Under the pieces are notes generated by a model, which was given only the letters and a program-made list of their open reading frames with translations, was not told the origin of the DNA and ran no database searches. The position numbers and the translations under genes are program-made. From a virus: a stretch of DNA of 29,374 bases. Of the stretch, positions 22,139-29,213 are shown piece by piece. Within the stretch, counting starts at the first letter, position 1, and each line of letters begins with the position of its first letter. The DNA is taken from the IMG/VR virus record IMGVR_UViG_3300042520_002364, positions 1 to 29,374 of that record. One strand, given 5' to 3'.

Positions 22139-22776
22139 AATTCTGCGTACTCGTCCAGGTCGTTTTCAATTAGTTTTCGTTGACATGCAATCCAATCATT
22201 GGCTGTTTGATAACTATTTATGATAGATATAGCTTTTAATAAAGTATTATAACCTTCTTTCCATCTATCAGTTGAAGCAGTAGAAAGTAAAGGAATATTT
22301 TTCATCTTCAATACACCTAATAAGTTTGATTGAACTGATACAGGAACATAAATCTTACTGCAACTCTGAATATGTTTATGAATATCTTTGAATGAAGTGA
22401 TAGGATTATCAATCAAATCTAAAGAACCACTTATATTATAAGGAGCACCTTCAAGTGAAGTAATATTATTTTTATAACAATTTACAGCACCATGAACCGA
22501 GTTTGGAAAGTTTTTGAATGAAACTATTTGTCTATCTTCAATATCAAAATCACCTAATACTACGTCAAGTTTATATTTTAGTTCATATCCATTTTCAACT
22601 TTATCAGCGAAAGCTCCAAATGCCGTATCAGATTGCGATAAGTCTAATTTAGAATTAGCATATAATATGCCCATTTTATTTAGATTGATAGTACCTTGAG
22701 TAAGCATTCTCAATTGCTCTGCTACTTTATATGGTATTTGTTCTTCTTCCTGTTCAAACAATTCTTTTATTTTCAT
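22135..22776 (-). CDS. Array paralog 6 (leucine-rich), putative internal head protein
   Basis: A 213-aa member starting MKIKELFE|QE, L-F-E at residues 6-8, with a one-base TAATG overlap with paralog 5. After a helical N-terminal part it has three leucine-rich segments: IVSFKNFPNSVHGAVNCYKN, ITSLEGAPYNISGSLDLIDN and ITSFKDIHKHIQSCSKI. The end is NLLGVLKMKNI and ACQRKLIENDLDEYAEL. It shares SFKNFP with class A and the N-x-ITSLEG pattern with paralogs 9-11, so it looks intermediate between the two groups. Confidence 0.84.
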   Translation of the reverse strand: MKIKELFEQEEEQIPYKVAEQLRMLTQGTINLNKMGILYANSKLDLSQSDTAFGAFADKVENGYELKYKLDVVLGDFDIEDRQIVSFKNFPNSVHGAVNCYKNNITSLEGAPYNISGSLDLIDNPITSFKDIHKHIQSCSKIYVPVSVQSNLLGVLKMKNIPLLSTASTDRWKEGYNTLLKAISIINSYQTANDWIACQRKLIENDLDEYAEL

Positions 22777-23441
22777 TAAAACTCCGCATACTCGTCTAAG
22801 TCATTTTCAATTAGTTTTCGTTGGCACGCAATGGTGTTGCCATTAGGTAAGAATTCATTGAGAATATCAATTGCTCTTTCGAAATCGTCAATACTTTCAC
22901 TTGATATCCAAACAGTTTTAAGGTTTTTGATTTTCAAAAATCCTAATATCGGACTTGGCTTATTCCCAGAAATATAAATCTTATCAGCTTCTAAGATATG
23001 GTTATGAACATTAGCGAATGATAAATTTTGAGCTTCCCATAAATTCAATACTCCTTTGGAATACTTTGGAATACTTTCTAAAGAAGTAAGCTTAGGGAAA
23101 TTTACTCCCTCTAATTTTAGAGCATCAATCTTTGAGCTTTTAGGAGTTTCAATATACTCTGGAAAGTTTTTGAATGAAGAAAGTGCAGACGTATAAACGT
23201 GAATACATTTAGCTCGGGTAATCTTGAATGGAAGAGTTCCTTCTGGCGTTAGCATTCTTTCCGTAATTTGAAATTTTGGCATATTGCATGAAACTGTTCC
23301 ATCTTTAGCGACTACAAATTTGTCATAGTAATCATGCGGAAAAGTTTGCCAACTTCGCCATTCATCAATAATAGCAAGTACTTCATCCTTAGACATTTGT
23401 TGATTACTAGATGTTTGTTCAAATAGTTCTTGTATTTTCAT
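22776..23441 (-). CDS. Array paralog 5 (class A), putative internal head protein
   Basis: A 221-aa member starting MKIQELFE|QT, L-F-E at residues 6-8, with a one-base TAATG overlap with paralog 4. It is a close relative of paralog 1 along the body: Q-[QM]-[MS]-[ST] near 15, MLTPEGTLPFKITRAK near 64-80, LSSFKNFPE, LTSLESIPKY, LSFANVHNHILEAD, ILGFLKIKNL and NEFLPNG, then ACQRKLIENDLDEYAEF. The pair probably arose from a duplication with three different genes now between them. Confidence 0.84.
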   Translation of the reverse strand: MKIQELFEQTSSNQQMSKDEVLAIIDEWRSWQTFPHDYYDKFVVAKDGTVSCNMPKFQITERMLTPEGTLPFKITRAKCIHVYTSALSSFKNFPEYIETPKSSKIDALKLEGVNFPKLTSLESIPKYSKGVLNLWEAQNLSFANVHNHILEADKIYISGNKPSPILGFLKIKNLKTVWISSESIDDFERAIDILNEFLPNGNTIACQRKLIENDLDEYAEF

Positions 23442-24133
23442 TAAAACTCCGCGTACTCGTCTAAATCTTTTTCAATCAATTCGCGTTGACATGCAATGGC
23501 ATCTCGTTTAGAACTTGCTAAATGTTTATTTAGTATCTGTTGCCACTTATCACCATGGTCTGTAACTGAACTCAATCCATTTATCTTTAGAAATCCAAGA
23601 ATAGGACCTTTATACGGATATGGAAATTTAACACCTTCAACATAATCGATATGTTTATGAACATTTGCAAAAGATAGTTTCGGAAAATGAGAAAAATCTG
23701 CGGAACCATTAATATGTCGAGGCACACCTTCTAATGAATGAATATTAGGCCCTTTCATTGTGCTATTAACTCCGAATATGTTCAGCATTGTGCCATTACT
23801 ATTATTAAGAACTTTATCTGGAAAGTTTTTAAACGTTGTCATTGCATTAACACCATAAACATCAAGTGAAATACATGATATAAACTTGAATGGAAGCTCT
23901 CCGTTCTCAAACATCCATTCATAAAGTTTTAGATTTTCGCTCAAATGCTCTACACCATAACCTCCACCTTTATATGGAACTATTTTATATTTTCCGAATG
24001 GTGGATACCATGAAGAATATGTTGCAGCTTTTTCAGAAGCAATTTTGGTTCGCCATTTATGTATCTTAGCCATGATAGCAAATTCTTCCGGATGCTTCTT
24101 TACTGCTTCATTTAACAACTCTCCAATTTTCAT
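23441..24133 (-). CDS. Array paralog 4 (class A), putative internal head protein
   Basis: A 230-aa member starting MKIGELLNE|AV, with L-N-E at residues 7-9 and a 4-nt ATGA overlap with paralog 3. The class A middle includes IHKWRTKIAS, WMFENGELPFKFISC, MTTFKNFPDKV, IHSLEGVPRHING, and LSFANVHKHIDYV. The C-terminal half has GPILGFLKINGL and ACQRELIEKDLDEYAEF. It has an added Gly/Tyr-rich segment (WYPPFGKYKIVPYKGGGYG) near residues 42-60 not seen in the other members. Confidence 0.84.
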   Translation of the reverse strand: MKIGELLNEAVKKHPEEFAIMAKIHKWRTKIASEKAATYSSWYPPFGKYKIVPYKGGGYGVEHLSENLKLYEWMFENGELPFKFISCISLDVYGVNAMTTFKNFPDKVLNNSNGTMLNIFGVNSTMKGPNIHSLEGVPRHINGSADFSHFPKLSFANVHKHIDYVEGVKFPYPYKGPILGFLKINGLSSVTDHGDKWQQILNKHLASSKRDAIACQRELIEKDLDEYAEF

Positions 24134-24846
24134 AGTTCTGCGTACTCGTCTAAATCCTTTTCAATTAGTTCTCGTTGGCACTCAATGATGTTTCTTTTAC
24201 CTTTTAAATGTTCAGTAACAATAGCACAAGCTTTTTCTTTATTAGTTGTAGCATTTTGTAATGTTGGACCATTAATTTTTTGCAAGTTTGGTATTTTCAG
24301 AAAACTTAGTAATGGGCCAACATAATCACGGTCAATAGCAACAACAGAACAACTTTTGATATACTTATCAACATTAGAAAAATTCACTTTTTCTAGCATG
24401 CTCATATCAATACCACCCTGAACTTCTGGAGTAATTCCTTCTAACGAAGTGATATGATCATATCGTTCATCATTTGAATAAACCCCTCCAAAGTTAAGTG
24501 ACCAATCAAATCTTCCAAATCCTACTTTATTTCTATAATCTCTAAGTATTTCATTAGGAAAGTTTTTGAATGACTTAATTTTTGGAGTTCCAACTGATAA
24601 CTTATAACAACTATGGATTTTGATTGGTAATTCTCCATTTTCATCTAACATGTAGTTTCGAATTACTAATGCTCGTCCTTTATGAATAAGATGATTATCT
24701 GGGGTTAGCTCGAAGTGACCAAAAGCAGATTCTGAAAATTGCGGATTAGCTTTTATTTCTTCTCGCCATTGTTTAATAATGGCTCTAACTCGTTTTGTTT
24801 CTTCTGAAACTTTAGGTGCTTCTTGAAGTAGTTCTCGTATTTTCAT
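24130..24846 (-). CDS. Array paralog 3 (class A), putative internal head protein
   Basis: A 238-aa member starting MKIRELLQE|AP, L-Q-E at residues 7-9 followed by Ala, a textbook T4-type prohead-protease site. It overlaps paralog 2 by 4 nt (ATGA). The class A middle has IIKQWREEI, FGHFELTPDN, YMLDENGELPIKIHSC, IKSFKNFPNEI and HITSLEGITPEVQG, then NFSNVDKYIKSC and VGPLLSFLKIPNL. The tail is IECQRELIEKDLDEYAEL, with Glu where most members have Ala before the invariant Cys. Confidence 0.84.
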   Translation of the reverse strand: MKIRELLQEAPKVSEETKRVRAIIKQWREEIKANPQFSESAFGHFELTPDNHLIHKGRALVIRNYMLDENGELPIKIHSCYKLSVGTPKIKSFKNFPNEILRDYRNKVGFGRFDWSLNFGGVYSNDERYDHITSLEGITPEVQGGIDMSMLEKVNFSNVDKYIKSCSVVAIDRDYVGPLLSFLKIPNLQKINGPTLQNATTNKEKACAIVTEHLKGKRNIIECQRELIEKDLDEYAEL

Positions 24847-24898
24847 AGTTCTGCGTACTCGTCTAAATCCTTTTCAATTAGTTTTCGTTGACATGCAA
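24838..24898. repeat. 61-nt junction block identical to 20842-20902
   Basis: This copy spans the tail of paralog 2 and the first codons of paralog 3. The paralog 3/4 junction at 24130 matches the first 40 or more positions too. These blocks are the natural sites for unequal crossing-over within the array. Confidence 0.85.
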
Positions 24899-25514
24899 CG
24901 AGATCACGATTTTTTGATGATAAATATGTTTGAATAATGTTCCAAGCACTAGCTAATTCCGGGTACATTTTTCCGTTTATACTAAGTCTTACTGTAGTTG
25001 ACGGGTTAAGTTTCAATAAACTTAATAAGCCCCCACCTTTGAAATTATGAAAGTCATTTAATTGTAATTGGAAACAATCTAATACTTTATGTATTCCAGT
25101 AAATTTGATATCTGGAGTTATTGTCAATTTAAAGAACTCACATTCAACCGGAAAAGTTGGGATATAGTTACTATAGATATTACAAAATACTTGAAATAAC
25201 TGATTATTGATAACGTCAATATAATTTTCACCAATAGCATCACAAACAGCTTCCATTACTTTATCATGAAACTTGAATTGATTTGCTTTTGATTTTAGCA
25301 AATTACTATCAGGACTTTTTATTTTGATATTGAATGAGTGTTCGCTAACATTCTCTATTGAGTATTTAAATCCTTTTAAAAGATTATATACAGCTTTTCT
25401 AATCAATGTTTTAGAAAGTTTATCATAACCGTTAACTGTAAATGGAAAATAATAAACGCATTCTAATGTGCATTCTTTGACAGTATCTTCTGATAATAGT
25501 TCTTTAATTTTCAT
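24843..25514 (-). CDS. Array paralog 2 (class C), putative internal head protein
   Basis: A 223-aa member starting MKIKELLSE|DT, L-S-E at residues 7-9, with a one-base TAATG overlap with paralog 1. The class C middle (CTLECVYYFPF, NLLKGFKYSIENVSEH, IKSPDSNLLKSKANQFKFH, DKVMEAVCDAIG) is shared with paralog 13 only. The C-terminal half has FTGIHKVLDCFQL and GGGLLSLLKLN, then ACQRKLIEKDLDEYAEL. Class C lacks leucine-rich repeats and may be a distinct fold joined to the common C-terminal module. Confidence 0.84.
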   Translation of the reverse strand: MKIKELLSEDTVKECTLECVYYFPFTVNGYDKLSKTLIRKAVYNLLKGFKYSIENVSEHSFNIKIKSPDSNLLKSKANQFKFHDKVMEAVCDAIGENYIDVINNQLFQVFCNIYSNYIPTFPVECEFFKLTITPDIKFTGIHKVLDCFQLQLNDFHNFKGGGLLSLLKLNPSTTVRLSINGKMYPELASAWNIIQTYLSSKNRDLVACQRKLIEKDLDEYAEL

Positions 25515-26191
25515 TAAAACTCCGCGTACTCGTCTAAATCATTTTCAATTAGTTTTCGTTGGCATGCAACAGAATCTCCTTTTGGTAGATACTCATTGAT
25601 AATCTCTGCTGCTTCAGCTAATTTTCCATTTTCTGAATATAAGTGTCTAATTTCTTTAAGATTGACTATCTTTAGAAATCCTAACATTGGGCCAACATAT
25701 TCTTCATTTATAGAAATCACATCTGCAGCTAAGATATGTTTATGAACGTTAGCATATGATAGATTTTTTGCTCGTGATAATCTCGCGTGACCTCTACAGT
25801 ATTTTGGACATCCTTCTAAAGATGTAAGATGAGGGAAGCTAGGTGCTAACATGTCAAGACACAAAAGATTGCCAGAAATTCGATGTTCAATTTGTTCAGG
25901 AAAGTTTTTGAACGAAGAAAGATTATTTGCTCTAACTGCGACATACTTAGCACGAGATAACTTGAACGGAAAGGTTCCTTCAGGAGTTAGCATTTCATTC
26001 ACTATTTCTAGCTTATCAAGTTTACGTTCAGCAGAACCATCAGAAGCTACTTGGAAACCATGTATAGAATCACCATTGTTAAAACCTTCCTTTAGCCAAC
26101 CCTTATCAACCCAGTATTGAATTAACTCACGGACTTCTGGATTAGTCATTTGTTGAGTACTTGATGTTTCAAATAATTCTTTTATTTTCAT
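25514..26191 (-). CDS. Array paralog 1 (class A), putative internal head protein
   Basis: The first array gene, 225 aa, starting MKIKELFE|TS with L-F-E at residues 6-8. Its ATG shares one base with the stop of the small terminase (TAATG), so the array is translationally coupled to the packaging genes. The class A middle has IHGFQVASDG, EMLTPEGTFPFKLSRAK, LSSFKNFPEQI, LTSLEGCPKYCRG and LSYANVHKHILAAD, then VGPMLGFLKIVNL and ACQRKLIENDLDEYAEF. Closest relative in the array is paralog 5. Virion-internal localisation is inferred from the leader, not shown. Confidence 0.84.
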   Translation of the reverse strand: MKIKELFETSSTQQMTNPEVRELIQYWVDKGWLKEGFNNGDSIHGFQVASDGSAERKLDKLEIVNEMLTPEGTFPFKLSRAKYVAVRANNLSSFKNFPEQIEHRISGNLLCLDMLAPSFPHLTSLEGCPKYCRGHARLSRAKNLSYANVHKHILAADVISINEEYVGPMLGFLKIVNLKEIRHLYSENGKLAEAAEIINEYLPKGDSVACQRKLIENDLDEYAEF

Positions 26192-26664
26192 TAGTCTAAC
26201 GAATCCTTGTTTTTGTTACGTAACATTTCTAATATCTGATTTCTATCCGCGACAACGATGTTGTTCCCAGAAATATTTGTATTATTTCCAAATGGAATAA
26301 ATGGAGCAGTCTTTCTTTTGTCATTTTTAGTTCTTGCTTTAAGAGCCGTTGCATTCAACGCAGTATTGAGGTACTGTGCCGCCACTTCTGCATTCCTTGC
26401 AGCATATCGAGGTTCTACTATTTCAGTAAGTGCTGTTTGGTTTTCATAAGCATCCATAGCAGCTTCAAAAATACTCTCAATCTTATTGTTGATATCAATA
26501 TCTTCTGCATCATCTTGATATGATTGGGCAACCGTTTGTTGAGGAACAGCAATCATATCATCTTCATATGAAGATGATGAACTTGTAGTCATATCATAAG
26601 TTGAACCTGGTTCAATGTTGAAGATATCTTCAAGCGGATGTTTTTTTAGATTTTCTTTTATCAT
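26191..26664 (-). CDS. 16: Terminase small subunit (T4 gp16-like)
   Basis: A 157-aa protein with the layout of T4 gp16 (164 aa): an acidic, low-complexity N-terminus (SSSSSYEDD, DDAEDIDIN), a central helical oligomerisation core (YAARNAEVAAQYLNTALNATALKARTK, compare the T4 R-H-x-EV...T-T-N-x-x-x-L-x-LHK pattern) and a C-terminal NISGNNIVVADRNQILEML segment equivalent to the T4 NATVF-x-x-x-x-x-ELMDEI end. It would form the ring that recognises DNA and regulates the large terminase. The start overlaps the gp4-like gene by 35 nt, and the stop overlaps the first array gene. The large terminase lies 10 kb downstream, whereas in T4 the two genes are adjacent. Confidence 0.75.
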   Translation of the reverse strand: MIKENLKKHPLEDIFNIEPGSTYDMTTSSSSSYEDDMIAVPQQTVAQSYQDDAEDIDINNKIESIFEAAMDAYENQTALTEIVEPRYAARNAEVAAQYLNTALNATALKARTKNDKRKTAPFIPFGNNTNISGNNIVVADRNQILEMLRNKNKDSLD

Positions 26665-27205
26665 TTGTTGGCGCTCTTGTTATAGATGTCTTACTTGCAG
26701 TTTTCGGTTTTCTTGGTGCTACAGGTTTCTTAGTTCCATTGGCAGCTAGCTTTTTGACTTTTGGTGCTTTCTTCTTTGCAGTTCGTGGCATCATTCGATA
26801 GATATCAACTTCAGTGATGACCTTGAATTTCATTCCATTGACCTGGCAAAACCTTTCAGCGGCAATCCACTTCGCTTCATTGACCATAAGTGCAACTCTA
26901 TCATAAGCTGACTTAGCATGTTCAGCACTTGCTTCTTTCAACGGTTTTACTTCAACTATCCATCTTTCAACTTCTTGATTTGTATTTATCATCTCAAACA
27001 TAAAGTCAGGATAATACCGATGGACTCGTCCATCTTTTGGAGAAATGTAAGGTATTGCAACTTCTTCACTATTCCATCTAGTAACACTTATAGAACTATC
27101 AAAGAACTTCATGACAGTTAGTTCCCATGAAGAACGAAAGAAGATTTGAGCAGCATTTCCAAAATACTTTTGAGGATTGCGCGGAATAAAACGACCTTGA
27201 GCCAT
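26630..27205 (-). CDS. 4: Head completion protein (T4 gp4-like) with a basic tail
   Basis: A 191-aa protein matching T4 gp4 (150 aa), needed to complete DNA-filled heads before tail attachment. Shared blocks: RFIPRNPQKYFGN near the start, FRSSWELTVMKFFD (24-37), W-N-SEEVAIPYISP (44-56), RRYYPDF-like HRYYPDFMFE (63-72), and WIVEVKPLKE (82-91), which carries the nuclease-like E-x-K core. A 50-residue Lys/Ala/Pro/Thr-rich basic tail (about 140-191) absent from T4 gp4 is added; it could bind packaged DNA. It starts 4 nt after the upstream gene and its tail codons overlap the start of the small terminase. Confidence 0.87.
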   Translation of the reverse strand: MAQGRFIPRNPQKYFGNAAQIFFRSSWELTVMKFFDSSISVTRWNSEEVAIPYISPKDGRVHRYYPDFMFEMINTNQEVERWIVEVKPLKEASAEHAKSAYDRVALMVNEAKWIAAERFCQVNGMKFKVITEVDIYRMMPRTAKKKAPKVKKLAANGTKKPVAPRKPKTASKTSITRAPTNDKRKSKKTSA

Positions 27206-27209
27206 AATC

Positions 27210-28478
27210 TTATTCTTCTCTTATTTTCCTAAACATTTCATCAGATGTTTGAGTTCCTACTGGCGGTGAAGTTTTCCCCATGTTAGACACCGAGTCACTT
27301 ATCCATCGTCCAGCACTTGATGCTGAGTTAGAGATAGCTGAACTTAAACCGCCAGTTACACCAAATAAAGTATTACGAGTAGTATTGGTAATCTGACGTG
27401 AAGCTCCAAAGACAACATTTCGTGCTGCTTGTCCAAGAATTGGAATTTTGATGTTACCTACTATTCCACTTGCTACTTGATTGACTGCTCCTCCTACAAC
27501 ACCTGATAACACATTACCTAACCATCCTCCACCTCCACCAAATCCTCCAGGACCGGCACTATCACCGTACCAATGAGGAGAAGGAAAACCAATGTTTTGA
27601 ACTGGGATTTCTGGACTAAACATATCAGACCCTGGAGCAGCATATTCTGAACGACCTGTGACTTGTGTCGGTTGTCCAATTGACAAAGCATCATAATCAA
27701 ATCTTATAGTGGCATGGTTACCAACATCTCCACCTTCATTATCAGCAGAGTCATAAGAAATGTCAAGGATACGTGGATTGACAAACCAAAAAGTATTCAA
27801 TTGTGTAGCATGTCCAAAGTACTGAATAAGACGAATAGAACGAAATGGATTGATAGCATCATCAGGTAAAGCACCTCGCGCAGCAGAGTCAATCTGCGTT
27901 CCGTCACGTGATTTGGAAAAAGCCATACCACTGCTTTCCATCATAGCTAATGACTTTTCTGGTGTCCATGAACGAGCCGCTGGTGAATGAGCACGAAGAT
28001 AAGCAGCAAAGAACGCATGAAAAGTATCTGCGATATCGTCAATCAACGTCATTGACAAAGGTTCATGGTTGATTGTCTTCAAAACCTTTGTCTTATAGTT
28101 ATACATATTGACAGCTTCATAATCAAAGTTCAATTTAGGTCTATCAATATTTTTGATAACATATTGAAATACGTCTTTTCTTCCGCCTATCAGTTCAGTA
28201 AAGTTAGGATTCATTTCGAACAATACACGAAACATAAACCTATGTTTCGGTTGATACGTAATTAAATCCTGCGCATAGTTAGCAGGTCGCCATATTCCTT
28301 TTTGGTCTGGTCTAAAATGCGGGTCTAAACCTCCAAAACTCGAAGTCCTTGCGGTAATCATGTCAGAAAATGGAGCACGAGTAAACTGGTCGACCGCTGC
28401 TCCAAATTTGTTATAAGCTGCTTGTTCGAGCTGTATCCCTGCTCCACTGACTATTTTGCTAAAATCAATTGCTGACAT
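27210..28478 (-). CDS. Tail-tube-fold protein, possibly a baseplate tube initiator (gp54/gp48-like)
   Basis: A 422-aa protein whose first 270 residues have the tail-tube pattern seen in the gp19-like neighbour: PKHRFMFRVLFEM (77-89), IDRPKLNFDYEAVNMYN (110-126), a KVLKTINHEPLSMTLIDD segment (130-147) and a closing strand RFDYDALSIG (about 258-267). The C-terminal 150 residues are Gly/Ser-rich (GGFGGGGGW) with small hydrophobic segments. In T4 such tube-like folds occur in gp19, gp48, gp54 and the terminator gp3. The longer size and single copy suggest gp54 or gp48, but I cannot decide which. AAGGAA and a late promoter lie upstream. Confidence 0.68.
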   Translation of the reverse strand: MSAIDFSKIVSGAGIQLEQAAYNKFGAAVDQFTRAPFSDMITARTSSFGGLDPHFRPDQKGIWRPANYAQDLITYQPKHRFMFRVLFEMNPNFTELIGGRKDVFQYVIKNIDRPKLNFDYEAVNMYNYKTKVLKTINHEPLSMTLIDDIADTFHAFFAAYLRAHSPAARSWTPEKSLAMMESSGMAFSKSRDGTQIDSAARGALPDDAINPFRSIRLIQYFGHATQLNTFWFVNPRILDISYDSADNEGGDVGNHATIRFDYDALSIGQPTQVTGRSEYAAPGSDMFSPEIPVQNIGFPSPHWYGDSAGPGGFGGGGGWLGNVLSGVVGGAVNQVASGIVGNIKIPILGQAARNVVFGASRQITNTTRNTLFGVTGGLSSAISNSASSAGRWISDSVSNMGKTSPPVGTQTSDEMFRKIREE

Positions 28479-28520
28479 TTATATAAGTTCCTTGTTTTCT
28501 GGTAATACATGTACTAAATG

Positions 28521-28528
28521 TATTTATC
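28521..28528 (-). promoter_or_regulatory. Late promoter (GATAAATA) before the tail-tube-fold gene and packaging genes
   Basis: The minus strand reads AAGATAAATACATT, 43 nt before the ATG at 28478. Transcription from here would cover the tube-fold gene, gp4, the small terminase and probably the whole paralog array, since no terminator is seen before 16257. Confidence 0.55.
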
Positions 28529-28565
28529 TTTATTTGGAAAACTAATATTTACTAATAATATAAAC

Positions 28566-28600
28566 AAAAAAGGGGAGAATACTTTATTGGTATTCTCCCC
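28566..28600 (-). terminator. Strong intrinsic terminator after the tail-tube gene
   Basis: On the minus strand GGGGAGAATAC (28590-28600) pairs perfectly with GTATTCTCCCC (28572-28582) around a 7-nt loop and is followed by TTTTTTGTTT. It separates the abundant tail-tube message from the genes downstream. Confidence 0.92.
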
Positions 28601-28619
28601 CCTTCTATGAGTATGAAAC

Positions 28620-29213
28620 TTACAACAAGAAACCAGCTGTAGCATTTATACCATCAGTTCCAACTACGCCATTATTCAATTCTTGCCATGCATGGTCATA
28701 TTTGATTGATAATTGGATTTGAACTTGGTCAGCTGACGAATAGTCAAGGTCTCCATAAGTTGCTTCTTTTATCCAAGCACCTTCCATTTTCCATTGTTCC
28801 GCAATAGCTTCATTACCATCAAGCATTTGAAGAACTACACCAAATTTGTAACCTGATGCAGTCGCTGCAGTATTCAAAAATTGACCTGAAGCATGGTCAG
28901 CACCAATCAAACGCTGTTGTCTTTCTAATTGAGCTTGAACAGCAGAAGATGCTAAACCTGTCAAGTCATCTTCCAAAGTTACTTGGAAATCTGACCAAGA
29001 ATGCTTTCCTGCAACAAATGAGATTGAATTGTAACGATGTAATGGGACTTCATCAAATGTTAATGTTGGACGATTACATGTAACAACCTGTCTTGTTAGG
29101 TTTGTGCCGTCGTTCAACATACCTACGAATTGAACTTGAAATCTATTACGGTGTTTAGGATGAAGAATACCGTTACCAGATAATGGTATCCCTGTTTGTG
29201 ATAAAGTTGCCAT
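28620..29213 (-). CDS. 19: Tail tube protein (T4 gp19-like)
   Basis: A 197-aa major tail-tube subunit (T4 gp19 is 163 aa). Family features in order: NRFQVQFVG (22-30), the VVTCNRPTLTFDEVPLHRYN block (43-62) with the GKHSWSDFQVTLEDD strand and turn (69-83), a helix TGLASSAVQAQLERQ (85-99), and the closing MEGAWIKEATYGDLDYSSAD then IQLSIKYDHAW (142-177), which matches the T4 KGLWP...LDWDS...VTLALDYW ending. An AAAGGAG Shine-Dalgarno sequence, a late promoter and a strong private terminator fit a gene made in many copies. Confidence 0.82.
   Translation of the reverse strand: MATLSQTGIPLSGNGILHPKHRNRFQVQFVGMLNDGTNLTRQVVTCNRPTLTFDEVPLHRYNSISFVAGKHSWSDFQVTLEDDLTGLASSAVQAQLERQQRLIGADHASGQFLNTAATASGYKFGVVLQMLDGNEAIAEQWKMEGAWIKEATYGDLDYSSADQVQIQLSIKYDHAWQELNNGVVGTDGINATAGFLL

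Larger units (their letters stand above)
16257..26191 (-). repeat. Tandem array of 14 overlapping paralogous genes
   Basis: Fourteen consecutive genes, 211-312 aa, fill the interval without gaps. Each carries a leader of the MK-[ILV]-x-EL-[LF] or MQ-[SN]-F-[KR]-QYL type with L-x-E at residues 8-12, a variable middle, a [SG]-x-[IV]-x-K-[HI]-I-like block followed by G-x-L-x-x-[LF]-K-[IL], and the tail CQR-x-[LM]-IE-x-x-LD-[DE]-YAE-[LF]. The tail is also conserved as DNA, extending into the next gene's first codons. Genes overlap by 1, 4 or 14 nt, so the array is one coupled transcription unit entered from the small terminase gene. Confidence 0.92.

Noticed and set aside
16257-26191. CRISPR or integron-type array
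   Set aside because: The repeated blocks are about 650-900 bp apart, are coding, and lie between full-length genes; there are no short uniform spacers and no attC-like structures.
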